A DNA stretch of 64,000 nucleotides from Carboxylicivirga sp. (GTDB lineage: Bacteria > Bacteroidota > Bacteroidia > Bacteroidales > Marinilabiliaceae), in contig JAOARW010000035.1 in the NCBI GenBank assembly GCA_025210475.1, positions 124,001 through 188,000 of the forward strand. The letters run 5' to 3'. A program made the position numbers and the translations under genes. Of this stretch, positions 53,854 through 63,607 are shown in pieces (position 1 is the stretch's first letter; each line of letters begins with the position of its first letter). Below the pieces are notes generated by a model that saw only the letters and a program-made list of their open reading frames with translations, was not told where the DNA came from and did not search any database.

Positions 53854-55962
53854 ATGGATTTAATTCAATCAGCAGGCATTGGTGCCGTTGTATTTTTTGT
53901 AATTGTTATCATTGGTATTATATCATTGATCATTAAAACATATCGTAAAGCCACACAAGGTCAGGCTCTTGTGAAGACAGGAGCCGGTGGAGCCAAGGTT
54001 ACTTTTTCCGGTATGTTTGTAATTCCAGTTCTTCATAAAATGGAGATCATGGACATCACTCTTAAAACGGTCGTGATCGAACGAATGGGAAAAGACGGTT
54101 TGATCTGTAGAGACAACATGCGAGCCGATATTAAAGTGGCTTTCTTTGTGCGGGTAAATAAAACCAGCGAAGATGTGATTCAGGTGGCGCAATCCATTGG
54201 TTGTAGCCGGGCATCGGATCAGAAAGCTTTAGTTGAGTTGTTTGATTCGAAGTTCTCAGAAGCTCTGAAAACGGTTGGTAAGCAATTCGAATTTGTTGAG
54301 CTTTATAACTCGCGTGAGAAATTTAAGCACGAGATACTTAACATCATCGGTACCGATTTGAATGGTTATATTCTGGATGATTGTGCCATCGACTTCCTGG
54401 AGCAAACACCATTGGAAGCCCTGTCTGAGAACAATATCCTGGATTCAGAAGGTATTAAGAAGATTGTTGAACTGACAGCGAAGCAGAAGATATTATCCAA
54501 TCAGATTGAACGTGATAAGCAAAAGACCATCACCAAGCAGGATGTTGAAGCGCGCGAAACCGTATTGGAATTAGAACGCCAGTTGGCAGAAACAGAAGAG
54601 AATCAGAAACGTGAAGTAGCTAACATTCGTGATCGCCAGGAAGCTGAAGTTAAAAAGGTTGCTGAAGAGCAACGCTTAGTAGCCGAGAAAGCTCGTCTTG
54701 CAACCGAAGAAGAAATTGCAGTAACCGAAAAGAACAAAGAGCGCCAGATTGTTATCGCTGAGAAAAATCGCGAACGTGTTGAAGCTGTTGAAACTGAAGC
54801 AGTGGAGCAAGAGCGTGAATTGAAATTAACCGAACGTCAGCGCATTGTTACTTTGGCTCAGATTGAGAAAGAGAAAGAAGTGGAATTGCAGAAAAAGCAA
54901 ATCCAGGAAGTGATTCGCGAGCGCGTTGAGGTGGAGAAAGCTACCGTTGCCGAGCAAGAGAAAATTAAGGATACACAAGAATTTGCATCGGCCGATCGTG
55001 CTAAGAAAGTAGCCATCACCAAGGCTGAAATGGATGCAGAGGAAGCATTTGTTCGTGAAATTAAATCGGCTGAAGCCGCTAAGAACGCAGCGGAGCATAA
55101 TGCCAAAACACGATTAATTGATGCGGAGGCTGAATTTGAAGCAGCCGGTAAAAAAGCCGAAGCCAGTAAGATTATGGCCGAAGCCAAAGCAGCTGAAGAA
55201 GCAGCCATTGGCGTTGCCGAAGCACAGGTGATCGAAGCTAAAGCCGACGCCATGGAGAAGCAGGGCTTGAACGAAGCGAAGGTAATGGAAATGAAAGCTG
55301 AAGCAGAGGCGAAATCGATTCAAAAAGTTGGTGAGTCGGAAGCTGAGGTGATTAAAGCCAAGGCAGGTGCTGAAGCTGAAAGAGGCCAGGTTGAAAACCG
55401 TGTGCTCGACGAGCGTAATGCTGTTGAGGCAAAAGGTATCGAAGAAAAAGGTATGGCCATGAAGAAGCTGGATGCCGTTGGTCGCGACCACGAAGAGTTC
55501 AAATTGCGACTGGATATGCAGAAAGAACTGGAGCTGGCTCGCATCAATATCCAGAAAGGTATTGCCGATGCGCAGTCGCAGGTGATTGCTGAAGCACTGA
55601 AAGCAGCGAATATTGATATCGTGGGTGGCGAAACCATGTTCTTCGATAAAATCATCGGTTCCATCACACAAGGTAAGCAGGTTGACAAAGTGGTTAAGAA
55701 CAGTGAAATCATCAGCGATATCAAGAATCATTTCTTCGATAGCTCAGATGGCAAGAGCTTTAAAGATCAGTTTGCCAGCTTCATCGATCAGTTCGGAATC
55801 TCATCCGAAGACGTGCGCAACCTAAGTATTAGCGCCTTAATTGGTCGCATGATGCAAGAAAATACAGATGATAAGACAGGTAGTATGCTAAGTAGCTTAA
55901 ATGATATCGCCAAAAGTCTGGGCGTATCCAACAGCACTGCCAAAAGTCTTGGTATTGTATAA
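53854..55962 (+). CDS. YqiK-type flotillin (SPFH/band 7 protein)
   Basis: This 702-residue protein has an N-terminal membrane helix (about 5-28). An SPFH domain covers about 35-210 (GGAKVTFSGMFVIPVLHKMEIMD-type start, CRDNMRADIKVAFFVRV). A very long Glu/Ala/Lys-rich coiled coil spans about 215-600 (EAKAAEEAAIG), and the tail is globular. Flotillins scaffold membrane microdomains and affect fluidity, secretion and stress tolerance. The length matches the YqiK group rather than the roughly 500-residue FloT group. The regular EAxAE repeats create long antisense reading frames that are not genes. It is probably co-transcribed with the YqiJ-like gene. Confidence 0.93.
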   Translation: MDLIQSAGIGAVVFFVIVIIGIISLIIKTYRKATQGQALVKTGAGGAKVTFSGMFVIPVLHKMEIMDITLKTVVIERMGKDGLICRDNMRADIKVAFFVRVNKTSEDVIQVAQSIGCSRASDQKALVELFDSKFSEALKTVGKQFEFVELYNSREKFKHEILNIIGTDLNGYILDDCAIDFLEQTPLEALSENNILDSEGIKKIVELTAKQKILSNQIERDKQKTITKQDVEARETVLELERQLAETEENQKREVANIRDRQEAEVKKVAEEQRLVAEKARLATEEEIAVTEKNKERQIVIAEKNRERVEAVETEAVEQERELKLTERQRIVTLAQIEKEKEVELQKKQIQEVIRERVEVEKATVAEQEKIKDTQEFASADRAKKVAITKAEMDAEEAFVREIKSAEAAKNAAEHNAKTRLIDAEAEFEAAGKKAEASKIMAEAKAAEEAAIGVAEAQVIEAKADAMEKQGLNEAKVMEMKAEAEAKSIQKVGESEAEVIKAKAGAEAERGQVENRVLDERNAVEAKGIEEKGMAMKKLDAVGRDHEEFKLRLDMQKELELARINIQKGIADAQSQVIAEALKAANIDIVGGETMFFDKIIGSITQGKQVDKVVKNSEIISDIKNHFFDSSDGKSFKDQFASFIDQFGISSEDVRNLSISALIGRMMQENTDDKTGSMLSSLNDIAKSLGVSNSTAKSLGIV

Positions 55963-55976
55963 ATAAAACCTGAATA

Positions 55977-56106
55977 AGGGGTGATCAATGACAATATTGA
56001 ACGCCAAGTTTGCTAAGAAAAGCGCAAAGTGCGCAAATATTATTTATCGACAATTTGCGTGCTTAGCTTTTTTCTTTTGCGTTCTTAGCGAGAAATAGAC
56101 ACCCCT
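55977..56106. repeat. Nested palindromic (REP-like) element
   Basis: Outer arms AGGGGTG (55977-55983) and CACCCCT (56100-56106) enclose inner arms GCTAAG (56012-56017) and CTTAGC (56062-56067). Within these lies GTGCGCAAAT paired with ATTTGCGTGC at 56053-56062. GCGCAAA/TTTGCG words like these recur in intergenic palindromes of many bacteria. It fills most of the 231-bp gap between the flotillin and ATPase genes and may limit read-through. Confidence 0.5.
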
Positions 56107-56193
56107 CTCATTGTTTTCTTTTGCAATCAGCATTCATCCGCATTGCCGGAATCGCTATGCCATGTTTCATCATCCATTCCTAATAAATGATTT

Positions 56194-59100
56194 ATGTCTG
56201 ATAATCAAAACACCACTGATAAAAACGTACAACTAGAAGAGGGTACTTACGAAATCATAAAAAATCGATTACGTAAGAGTGCCGGTGATCTGGGACAACG
56301 ATTAGAGCAACTAAATACAGCGCGCAAAGATGTTTTTGGATCCATCGAAAGCACTTTGGTGGCTACTGATCGCATCAGTACCGAGAATAATTGTACACCA
56401 GCCGATATGGTGGCCCTGGGCAGTACTCTCCTTTTTGCCTACAATGTTACCATGGGCCTGAAAACAAAAACGTCTTTAGATGATGTTTTCAGTGTCTATG
56501 ATTTTAAAGAACATTCTTTTAACCAAAAGAACATGCACATCATTAATGATAACCAGTTCATTAATGATTTCGACAACCTTTATGAGTATTACAAAGAAAC
56601 TCAGTTTAAGAAATTTGCAACCATTGGTCCTCATCTGTTTATGGTGTTTCAGACGGGGAAAAGTAACGATGACATAAAAGCCTTTAAATGGTTGATTAAA
56701 GGTGATCAGCTCGAATACAAGGGAAACAGAAGCACACATGAATTTGTCTTTCCCGATCAGCATGAATTTAAGTGGGAAAAAGTAACACGTGAGCAATACG
56801 TTTATGGTGAACATCCGCATGTCAACATCGAAGATATGGTTTTTGTGGAAGCCGTAGGTGGTGATATCACTTTCAAAGTGGAAGATAACACTGATTCGGG
56901 TTTGGGTATTTATGCCGAAGAGGTGGAGGTGAAAGACCAGACACTCGATGATGCTGAAATACACTATTCCATCATTGGCAATCTCATTATTATCCGTATT
57001 CTGCCTTATAAAGAAAAAGAGTTCCGCTACTTTGTTTATAATTCCAAGATACAGAAAGTACAGCGAATTGATGCACTTGAAGATTCTTGTGTATTACTGC
57101 CCGATGATCAGGGACTTATTTTTGCCAACGGTTATTACCTGCAAAATGGCCAGTTTAAAGTTTTTGATCGTGATATTAAAGGGCTCATGTTTGAGCGAAA
57201 GCTGGCCTCCATCAATGGAGAAGATTTTCTATATACCTTCTATAATCAGGAGATTGGTGCCTATGTGTTGTTGATTTACAACCTGATTAACCAGCGCGTT
57301 GAAACCCCCATCGTCTGCAACGGATACTCCTTATTTAATAACGGTGAGTTATGCTATTTTAAAAAGCCCGATGATCCGACCCGTCATCATGTGATACAGG
57401 TATGGCAAACGCCTTTTATGACGGCGGAATTCCAGGTGGCGCCAAGCAATAATTCAAGGCTTTATAAAATCGGTAATAAGGATGTGGTGAAGGCCATGGC
57501 CGAATGTAACGAGGTTATTCTGTTGGTGAATAAAGATGAAACCTATGCCGATGTTTATGGTGATTTGGTGAAGCGCTGTACCGATGTGGTGGATAGTTAC
57601 TATTGGTTATCCGAAGCGGATGCTTTTGATATTCAATCGCCGCTGATTGAAATTAAGGAATCGGCCTTTTCTGCCATCGCCGAGTATGAGAAGGTGCGTA
57701 ACATTCGAAAAAATACACGGGAACGCATCAACGAAGTAAACGTTAAGGTTAAGGAGATTTTCTCCCACATAACCAAACAAAAAATTGGTGACATTGATCG
57801 CTATGTGGAATTGTTGGCAGCCCTTCGCACCGTGCGCGGTGAGGTAATTAGCCTCAAGGAATTGCGCTACGTCGATTTGACTTTTGTTGAAGAACTGGAG
57901 ATTGATGTGGAAGAAAAAACAAATCGTCTCTCGCAGGACTGTGTCACCTTTTTATTGCGCGATGAAGCTTTAAAATCCTATGAAGATAAAGTAGAGATCA
58001 TCCGTGAGGGCGTTACCAAAGTTACCAAAGTGAGCGAGGCGGACGAACTCTCCGATGAAATCTTAAAATTAGCCGGCCAGCTCGAAATGTTGATTGACAT
58101 TGTCAGTAACCTGAAAATTGATGATGCCACCCAAACCACGCAGATTATCAATAATATCTCGGGTGTTTATTCGCAGTTTAACCTCATTAAAACCGACCTG
58201 AAGAAACAGCGAAAAAGCCTGAGGGCAGTGGAGGCCAAAGCAGAGTTTAGCTCGCAGTTAAAGTTGGTGGAGCAGGGCATGTTCAACTACATCGATCTGT
58301 GCGATACACCGGGTAAAGCCGATGAATACCTGTCGAAACTGATGGTACAGCTGGAGGAGCTGGAAGGCAAATTCTCCGATTTCGATGAATTTATGCCAGG
58401 CATCGCCGAACGACGCGAACAGGTTTACAATGCATTTGAGTCGAAAAAACTAAGTCTGGTAGAAGAGCGTAACCGCAAGACAACGGCTTTACAATCTTCG
58501 GCGGAGCGCATTTTAAATGCCATTCGCAGTCGAGTATCCAAGTTCAAAGAAATTTCGGAGGTTAATGGTTATTTCGCATCCGACCTGATGATTGAAAAGG
58601 TGCGCGATGTAATTACCCAGCTAAAAGAGCTGGATGATAATGTGAAGGCCGACGACCTGGATAGTAAGCTGAAATCCCTGAAAGAAGAAACCATTCGACA
58701 GATTAAGGATCGAACGGAACTATTTGAAGATGGTGCCAACATCATCAAATTCGGTAATCATAAGTTTTCAGTCAATACACAAGCCCTGGAACTATCCATG
58801 GTTAACAAGGAAGGGCGCATGATGTACCACCTGACCGGTACCAACTTCTTCGAAGAGGTAAGCAATGCAGAGTTTCTGGAGACGAAAACCATTTGGAACC
58901 AGCTCTTGCCATCAGAGAACGAATCGGTTTACCGAAGTGAATACCTGGCCTACGAGATTTTTATGGCGGCTCAGAACAAGGCTGATAATCATCCTTCATT
59001 AAAGGAATTAGCCGAGTTGGAGCATAAAGCCCTGGTTGAGTTTGTGCAAAAAGCAATGGCCTTGCGCTACAGCGAAGGCTACTCAAAAGGCATTCACGAT

Positions 59101-61092
59101 GTGGATACAGCCATTATCCTAAAGCAACTGCTGGATGTATATGCCAATGCCGGATTATTGCGTTACCCGGCCGATGCACGTGCCATGGCGGAGTATTTCT
59201 GGAAAGTGGATTGTAGCGATGAGGTGCGTGAAGATTTAAATAACAATCTGAAGGGGGCCGGATTGATCATTAAGGTATTCCCCGAAACCCACCAGTTCGA
59301 TTATTTATTGGATTCTTTGACAGAAATGTTAGAGGAATTCCAGACCAGGGAAAAACTGTTTAAGGAAGCTTTGATCAACGATGCAGTACATTTCCTTTTT
59401 TACCAGATGATTGAGTCAGATGAGTTTATCATCTCCAAAGAAGCCATTGTTCACCTGGATGGGTTTATGGCTTATTTAAGAAAAAACAGGGCGACCAAAA
59501 CCTATGAAGATTCCCTAAAACCTTTGGCAAAAGACCGGGCCAATGCCTATCGCCTGATTGCCAAATGGGTGAAAGCTTATCTGGATATGGAAGGCCAGTC
59601 AGATGAATATTTGCATGAAATAAGCATCACACTTTTGCTCGACTCGAAGCTAAGAAAGCAGCTTGTTGATCAGTCTGTGTGCAACAAATTAGAAGGACTG
59701 CGAGGGGCACATGCCTTGTTGAATGAGCACCACTATCGTTTTCATTACAATGAGTTTATGGCCAAACTAAGAAGCTTCAGCCATACCATTGTACCCAAGT
59801 TTGAGCGCTACAACGTGCTTAAAAAAGAGCTTACGGCTGCCTTTTCTGAAGAGCTGCGCTTGAATGAATTTAAACCAAGGGTGTTAACGTCTTTTGTTCG
59901 AAACAAGTTGATTGACAAGGTGTATTTCCCGCTTATCGGTAATAACCTGGCCAAGCAAATTGGTGCCGAGGGAGCCGGTAAACGTACCGACCTGATGGGC
60001 ATGTTATTGCTCATCTCGCCTCCCGGTTATGGTAAAACCACTTTAATGGAATACCTGGCCAGCCGACTTGGTATTATCTTTATGAAGATCAACGGGCCGT
60101 CCATCGGGCACGTCATTACCTCGCTCGATCCGTCGGAAGCAGAGAATGCCGCTGCCAGAGAAGAGCTGGAGAAATTGAATCTGGCCTTTGAAATGGGCGA
60201 TAACGTGATGATCTATCTTGACGATATACAGCATTGTAATCCGGAGTTCTTGCAGAAGTTCATCTCTCTGTGTGATGCCCAGCGAAAAGTAGAAGGGGTG
60301 TATAAAGGCAAGAGTAAAACCTACGATTTCCGCGGTAAGAAGGTGTGTGTGGTGATGGCCGGTAACCCCTATACCGAGAGTGGTGAGAAGTTTAAGATAC
60401 CCGATATGTTGGCCAACCGTGCCGATATCTATAACATTGGCGACATCATTGGTGGTTCGGATGAAGAGTTTAAACTCAGTTACATCGAGAACTCCCTAAC
60501 TTCCAATCCTGTGCTTAATAAGCTTTCATCGAAGAGTCAGAAGGATTTATACACGCTTATTTCGATGGCTCAAACGGGGCGTAAAGAAGGTCAGGAATTT
60601 GAAGCCTCGCATACACCAGAGGAGATTAATGAATATGTCACCGTGCTAAAGAAATTGATTGTGGCCCGGGATGTAATCCTAAAGGTGAACCTCGAATATA
60701 TTTCCTCGGCAGCACAGGCAGACGAATACCGGGTAGAACCGCCATTTAAGTTGCAGGGCTCGTATCGTGATATGAATAAGATATCGGAAAAGATATTACC
60801 GATTATGAACGACGAAGAGCTGCAGACACTGTTGGTTTCTCATTATCGAAACGAAGCCCAGACATTGACCAGTGGCGCCGAAGCCAACATCCTTAAATTT
60901 AAAGAAATATATGGGGTGATTACCGAAGAGGAGCGTACCCGCTGGACGGAGCTGAAGGACACCTTTGCCCGCAACAACAAGTTAAAAGGTATGGGTAAGG
61001 ATAATCAGGCGGCTCATGTATTGGTGCAAATGGAAGAAATTGCCAAAGGGGTGTTCGGCATTAAGGATGAGATAGGAAGAAATAAAAACTAA
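56194..61092 (+). CDS. Large AAA+ ATPase of the DUF3686 ('DNA repair ATPase') type
   Basis: This cytoplasmic 1632-residue protein has a long helical/DUF3686-like N-terminal region (to about 1240), with coiled-coil around 640-860. A classic AAA+ module follows: Walker A PPGYGKTT with Lys1281, and Walker B MIYLDDIQH with Asp1343-Asp1344, where the usual Glu is Asp. VVMAGNPYTESGEKF and MLANRADIYNIGD make up the sensor 1 and arginine-finger region. Relatives are annotated as ATPases involved in DNA repair but are repeatedly found beside PspA, flotillin and TerB genes, so a role in membrane or protein remodelling during stress is at least as likely. It is followed 16 bp later by the TerB-like gene. 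Confidence 0.88.
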   Translation: MSDNQNTTDKNVQLEEGTYEIIKNRLRKSAGDLGQRLEQLNTARKDVFGSIESTLVATDRISTENNCTPADMVALGSTLLFAYNVTMGLKTKTSLDDVFSVYDFKEHSFNQKNMHIINDNQFINDFDNLYEYYKETQFKKFATIGPHLFMVFQTGKSNDDIKAFKWLIKGDQLEYKGNRSTHEFVFPDQHEFKWEKVTREQYVYGEHPHVNIEDMVFVEAVGGDITFKVEDNTDSGLGIYAEEVEVKDQTLDDAEIHYSIIGNLIIIRILPYKEKEFRYFVYNSKIQKVQRIDALEDSCVLLPDDQGLIFANGYYLQNGQFKVFDRDIKGLMFERKLASINGEDFLYTFYNQEIGAYVLLIYNLINQRVETPIVCNGYSLFNNGELCYFKKPDDPTRHHVIQVWQTPFMTAEFQVAPSNNSRLYKIGNKDVVKAMAECNEVILLVNKDETYADVYGDLVKRCTDVVDSYYWLSEADAFDIQSPLIEIKESAFSAIAEYEKVRNIRKNTRERINEVNVKVKEIFSHITKQKIGDIDRYVELLAALRTVRGEVISLKELRYVDLTFVEELEIDVEEKTNRLSQDCVTFLLRDEALKSYEDKVEIIREGVTKVTKVSEADELSDEILKLAGQLEMLIDIVSNLKIDDATQTTQIINNISGVYSQFNLIKTDLKKQRKSLRAVEAKAEFSSQLKLVEQGMFNYIDLCDTPGKADEYLSKLMVQLEELEGKFSDFDEFMPGIAERREQVYNAFESKKLSLVEERNRKTTALQSSAERILNAIRSRVSKFKEISEVNGYFASDLMIEKVRDVITQLKELDDNVKADDLDSKLKSLKEETIRQIKDRTELFEDGANIIKFGNHKFSVNTQALELSMVNKEGRMMYHLTGTNFFEEVSNAEFLETKTIWNQLLPSENESVYRSEYLAYEIFMAAQNKADNHPSLKELAELEHKALVEFVQKAMALRYSEGYSKGIHDVDTAIILKQLLDVYANAGLLRYPADARAMAEYFWKVDCSDEVREDLNNNLKGAGLIIKVFPETHQFDYLLDSLTEMLEEFQTREKLFKEALINDAVHFLFYQMIESDEFIISKEAIVHLDGFMAYLRKNRATKTYEDSLKPLAKDRANAYRLIAKWVKAYLDMEGQSDEYLHEISITLLLDSKLRKQLVDQSVCNKLEGLRGAHALLNEHHYRFHYNEFMAKLRSFSHTIVPKFERYNVLKKELTAAFSEELRLNEFKPRVLTSFVRNKLIDKVYFPLIGNNLAKQIGAEGAGKRTDLMGMLLLISPPGYGKTTLMEYLASRLGIIFMKINGPSIGHVITSLDPSEAENAAAREELEKLNLAFEMGDNVMIYLDDIQHCNPEFLQKFISLCDAQRKVEGVYKGKSKTYDFRGKKVCVVMAGNPYTESGEKFKIPDMLANRADIYNIGDIIGGSDEEFKLSYIENSLTSNPVLNKLSSKSQKDLYTLISMAQTGRKEGQEFEASHTPEEINEYVTVLKKLIVARDVILKVNLEYISSAAQADEYRVEPPFKLQGSYRDMNKISEKILPIMNDEELQTLLVSHYRNEAQTLTSGAEANILKFKEIYGVITEEERTRWTELKDTFARNNKLKGMGKDNQAAHVLVQMEEIAKGVFGIKDEIGRNKN

Positions 61093-61108
61093 AGAACTAA
61101 ATAAAACT

Positions 61109-61522
61109 ATGGACGTTAAAAACTATTTTGACTCAGCCGAAGCTCAATTAGCCCTGTTTGTAAAGATGGCTAAAGCGGATGGTACAATAATCCAGTCAGA
61201 AATGATGTTTCTGAAACTGCTGGCACACAAACTGAAGATTTCAACCGACGATTTTGATCACATCCTGGAAAATTCAGATAAGTATAAATATCTGCCTCCA
61301 ACAAATCCAAAGGAGCGATTTGCCACGCTTTATATGGTTATCCAAATGATGAAAGTGGATCTCTCGATGGAAGCCGAAGAAGTAGCCCTTTGTTACGAAG
61401 TAGGCAAACGACTTTACATTGAAGAAGAGAAGATGAAAGCCATCATTGAATTATCAAAGCAACAAGAGAAAAAGGTAGTAGGATACGATGAAATAGAGAA
61501 GATTCTATTACCTGTTTTATAA
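61109..61522 (+). CDS. TerB-like (tellurite-resistance/TerB family) protein
   Basis: This 137-residue all-helical acidic protein has the TerB pattern: LFVKMAKADGTIIQSEMMFLKLLAHKLKI near the N-terminus and YMVIQMMKVDLSMEAEEVALCYEVG in the second half. The twin MAKADG and MMKVDL boxes correspond to the two metal-binding acidic segments of TerB. TerB-family proteins recur in stress systems with large ATPases, where they may sense metal or act as adaptors. The gene ends the operon, 19 bp before a strong terminator. Confidence 0.82.
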   Translation: MDVKNYFDSAEAQLALFVKMAKADGTIIQSEMMFLKLLAHKLKISTDDFDHILENSDKYKYLPPTNPKERFATLYMVIQMMKVDLSMEAEEVALCYEVGKRLYIEEEKMKAIIELSKQQEKKVVGYDEIEKILLPVL

Positions 61523-61540
61523 CCCTAAACTATCGTTATG

Positions 61541-61591
61541 AGATGCAGATCACATTGGCTTATTGCCAGTGATTGATCTGCATCTTTTTTT
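61541..61591 (+). terminator. Two-tier terminator after terB-like gene
   Basis: The outer stem AGATGCAGATCA (61541-61552)/TGATCTGCATCT (61574-61585) and the inner stem CATTGGC (61553-61559)/GCCAGTG (61565-61571) stack with a 2-nt bulge. A T tract follows to 61591. Confidence 0.9.
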
Positions 61592-61601
61592 GTTTAAGTG
61601 G

Positions 61602-61782
61602 CTAGTGTAAAGTTGTTTGTGAAGTGATATCTATGTTGTAGTTATTTTTTTGAAATTTACAATTGAAAATCGGTGGAGCCAAATCTGAAAAGTTAGTATA
61701 GCTATAAGTTACGTGAATCATTTATGGTGAGTAAAACGAAAAAAGACGAAACTTGGGGGCAGAGCAGGTTTGACTCTACACT
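61602..61782 (+). repeat. Dispersed repeat, copy C (diverged)
   Basis: Starts CTAGTGTAAAGTT and keeps scattered matches to copies A and B (TGTTTGTGAAGTGA, TTAGTATAGCTATA, TTACGTGAATCATTT). The right end GACTCTACACT matches the left end inverted at 9 of 11 positions. It is longer and more diverged than copy B, so its borders are approximate. Confidence 0.45.
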
Positions 61783-62014
61783 TGAGTTTGCTTTGCATTG
61801 ATAATACTAGGTATTTGTTATTTTGCATATTGTTTTCAGAAATGCTGGCTCGTTTATCAATATTATATAACGAAATTGAAACTTCACTAATTAAATAATG
61901 TAAAAGGAGCGAAAAAGAACTGCAACATATCTAAATAAAGGTGTAAATCAGTTGACTTTTTTTTAACTTACATAGAATGATATAAGAAACATCTTTAAAA
62001 TTCTGATTCAGAAA

Positions 62015-63568
62015 TTGAAATCTGAAAAGCCAACATATGATGAACTTTTATCGAGAGTTAATATTCTCGAAAAAGAAAATGCGCAATACAAACTAAGAGA
62101 GAAATTCGAAGAGCCGGATCAGCGATTTAAAAGTATTGTGGATAATATGATTGTAGGACTTGCTATCGCTTCACCAGATGGGAAGTTAATGATTATGAAC
62201 AAGGCTTTTGTTAAAATAACCGGCTACTCCGAGGCAGAGCTTCTTGGTATGGATTTTAAAGAATTCACACATCCGGATGATGTGTTAAGAGAGCAAGCAT
62301 TATTAACTAAAGCTATATCGTCAGAATCACAGGATATCTGTTATGAAAAAAGATACGTGACAAAACAAGGGCAAACAGTATGGGTTAGTTTATCTGTATC
62401 TTATATTGAAGGAACGAATCCTTATTTTATTGGTGTCATAAACGACGTCACAGAACAGAAAAAGACGTATAAATTATTAAGGAAAAGAGAAAAGGAGTTC
62501 CGTAGTTTGTACAATAATACGCCGGTAATGATGCACGCCATTGATTTAAATGGTGATATAATTACAGTGAATGATTATTGGTTGCAACGATTTAAGTATA
62601 AGAGATCTGATGTTATAGGGAGTTGTTCAAAGATTTTCTTAACTGAAAACTCCAAAAAACTTGCTGATGAGCGAATTCCTCAAATGTTTAAAGAGGGAGA
62701 AATTAAAAATGTAGAATATGAATTTCTAGACAAAGATGGTCAGATAGTGGATGTGTTGTTGAATGCCAAGGTGCAATATGATGAAGAGGGACAAGCGAGT
62801 TCAGCGTTTGCCATTATGAAAGATATAACAGAACAGAAAAAGGCCAAACAGAAGATTATCCATCAAAACAAGCAATTGAAAGAATTAAATGCTACCAAAG
62901 ATAAGTTTATGTCAATTATTGCGCATGATCTAAGGTCTCCATTTAATTCTATCATCGGATTTGCTGAATTACTTCTGAGTAAGGTAGGGGCTCAAAAAGA
63001 CTCTGAGATAAAAAAATATAGTGATATCATTCTGCAATCTGCTAATCATTGCAATACTTTGCTAAGTAACCTGTTAAATTGGGCTTTGGCGCAAACCGGA
63101 AGAATTAATATGGTTATTGGGAATCATAATCTCTACGAGATTTTATCCGGAATTATCCAGTTCAATAGTATTAATTCAGATAATAAGAGAATTAAGCTTA
63201 ATCTAAATTGTGATGTCAATCAATTAATAAAAGGTGACAAGTCAATGATTGAAACCGTAGTTAGAAATTTAATATCCAATGCAATTAAGTTTACATCAAG
63301 TGGAGGAAGTGTTAGCGTTACGGCTAAAGATGAAGATAATAATACACAAATAATAATAAGAGATACGGGATTAGGAATTAGTAAAGAAGCGCTAGAAAAC
63401 TTGTTCGAAATTGATTGTAAGCAAAACACGATTGGTACTAATCAGGAAACAGGTACAGGACTTGGGCTAATTTTGTGTAAGGAGTTCCTAGAGATGCAAG
63501 GAGGACAAATTAAAGTTCATAGTAAAAAGGGAGAAGGTTCTACATTTATCGTTATTATGCCTCAATAA
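62015..63568 (+). CDS. Soluble PAS-PAS sensor histidine kinase
   Basis: This 517-residue cytoplasmic kinase begins with a short coiled coil (YDELLSRVNILEKEN). Two PAS domains follow: PAS-1 about 35-150 (GLAIASPDGKLMIMNKAF, PYFIGVINDVTEQKK) and PAS-2 about 155-275. The phospho-acceptor His304 is in IIAHDLRSPFNSIIGF, and the ATPase boxes are NLISNAIKFT, IIRDTGLGIS and TGTGLGLILCKEF. No ATG lies at the right place. The TTG at 62015 is taken because relatives start with the same coiled coil; the upstream in-frame stop is at 61973. It has no transmembrane helix and no receiver domain, so its response regulator must be elsewhere. Confidence 0.85.
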   Translation: MKSEKPTYDELLSRVNILEKENAQYKLREKFEEPDQRFKSIVDNMIVGLAIASPDGKLMIMNKAFVKITGYSEAELLGMDFKEFTHPDDVLREQALLTKAISSESQDICYEKRYVTKQGQTVWVSLSVSYIEGTNPYFIGVINDVTEQKKTYKLLRKREKEFRSLYNNTPVMMHAIDLNGDIITVNDYWLQRFKYKRSDVIGSCSKIFLTENSKKLADERIPQMFKEGEIKNVEYEFLDKDGQIVDVLLNAKVQYDEEGQASSAFAIMKDITEQKKAKQKIIHQNKQLKELNATKDKFMSIIAHDLRSPFNSIIGFAELLLSKVGAQKDSEIKKYSDIILQSANHCNTLLSNLLNWALAQTGRINMVIGNHNLYEILSGIIQFNSINSDNKRIKLNLNCDVNQLIKGDKSMIETVVRNLISNAIKFTSSGGSVSVTAKDEDNNTQIIIRDTGLGISKEALENLFEIDCKQNTIGTNQETGTGLGLILCKEFLEMQGGQIKVHSKKGEGSTFIVIMPQ

Positions 63569-63607
63569 TAAATTATGGAAATTTTCTAATTGCATAAAAA
63601 CACCTTG

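Larger units (their letters stand above)
61523..62014. other. 492-bp gap after the stress operon
   Basis: No gene was seen. From left to right it holds a strong terminator (61541-61591), repeat copy C (61602-61782), and an AT-rich stretch leading to the kinase gene. That stretch has TTATTTTG near 61819, one mismatch from the -7 consensus. Confidence 0.55.

Noticed and set aside
54858..55731. Long antisense reading frames (131-205 residues) inside the flotillin gene
   Set aside because: They arise from the repetitive Glu/Ala/Lys codons of the coiled coil; the sense protein is a clear flotillin, and the antisense products are low-complexity with no family features.
56476..56964. 162-residue antisense frame inside the AAA+ gene
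   Set aside because: It lies wholly within a well-supported gene and has no recognisable domain, start context or promoter.
49920..61782. CRISPR-like array
   Set aside because: The repeats are more than 130 bp long, only three in number, several kilobases apart and separated by genes.
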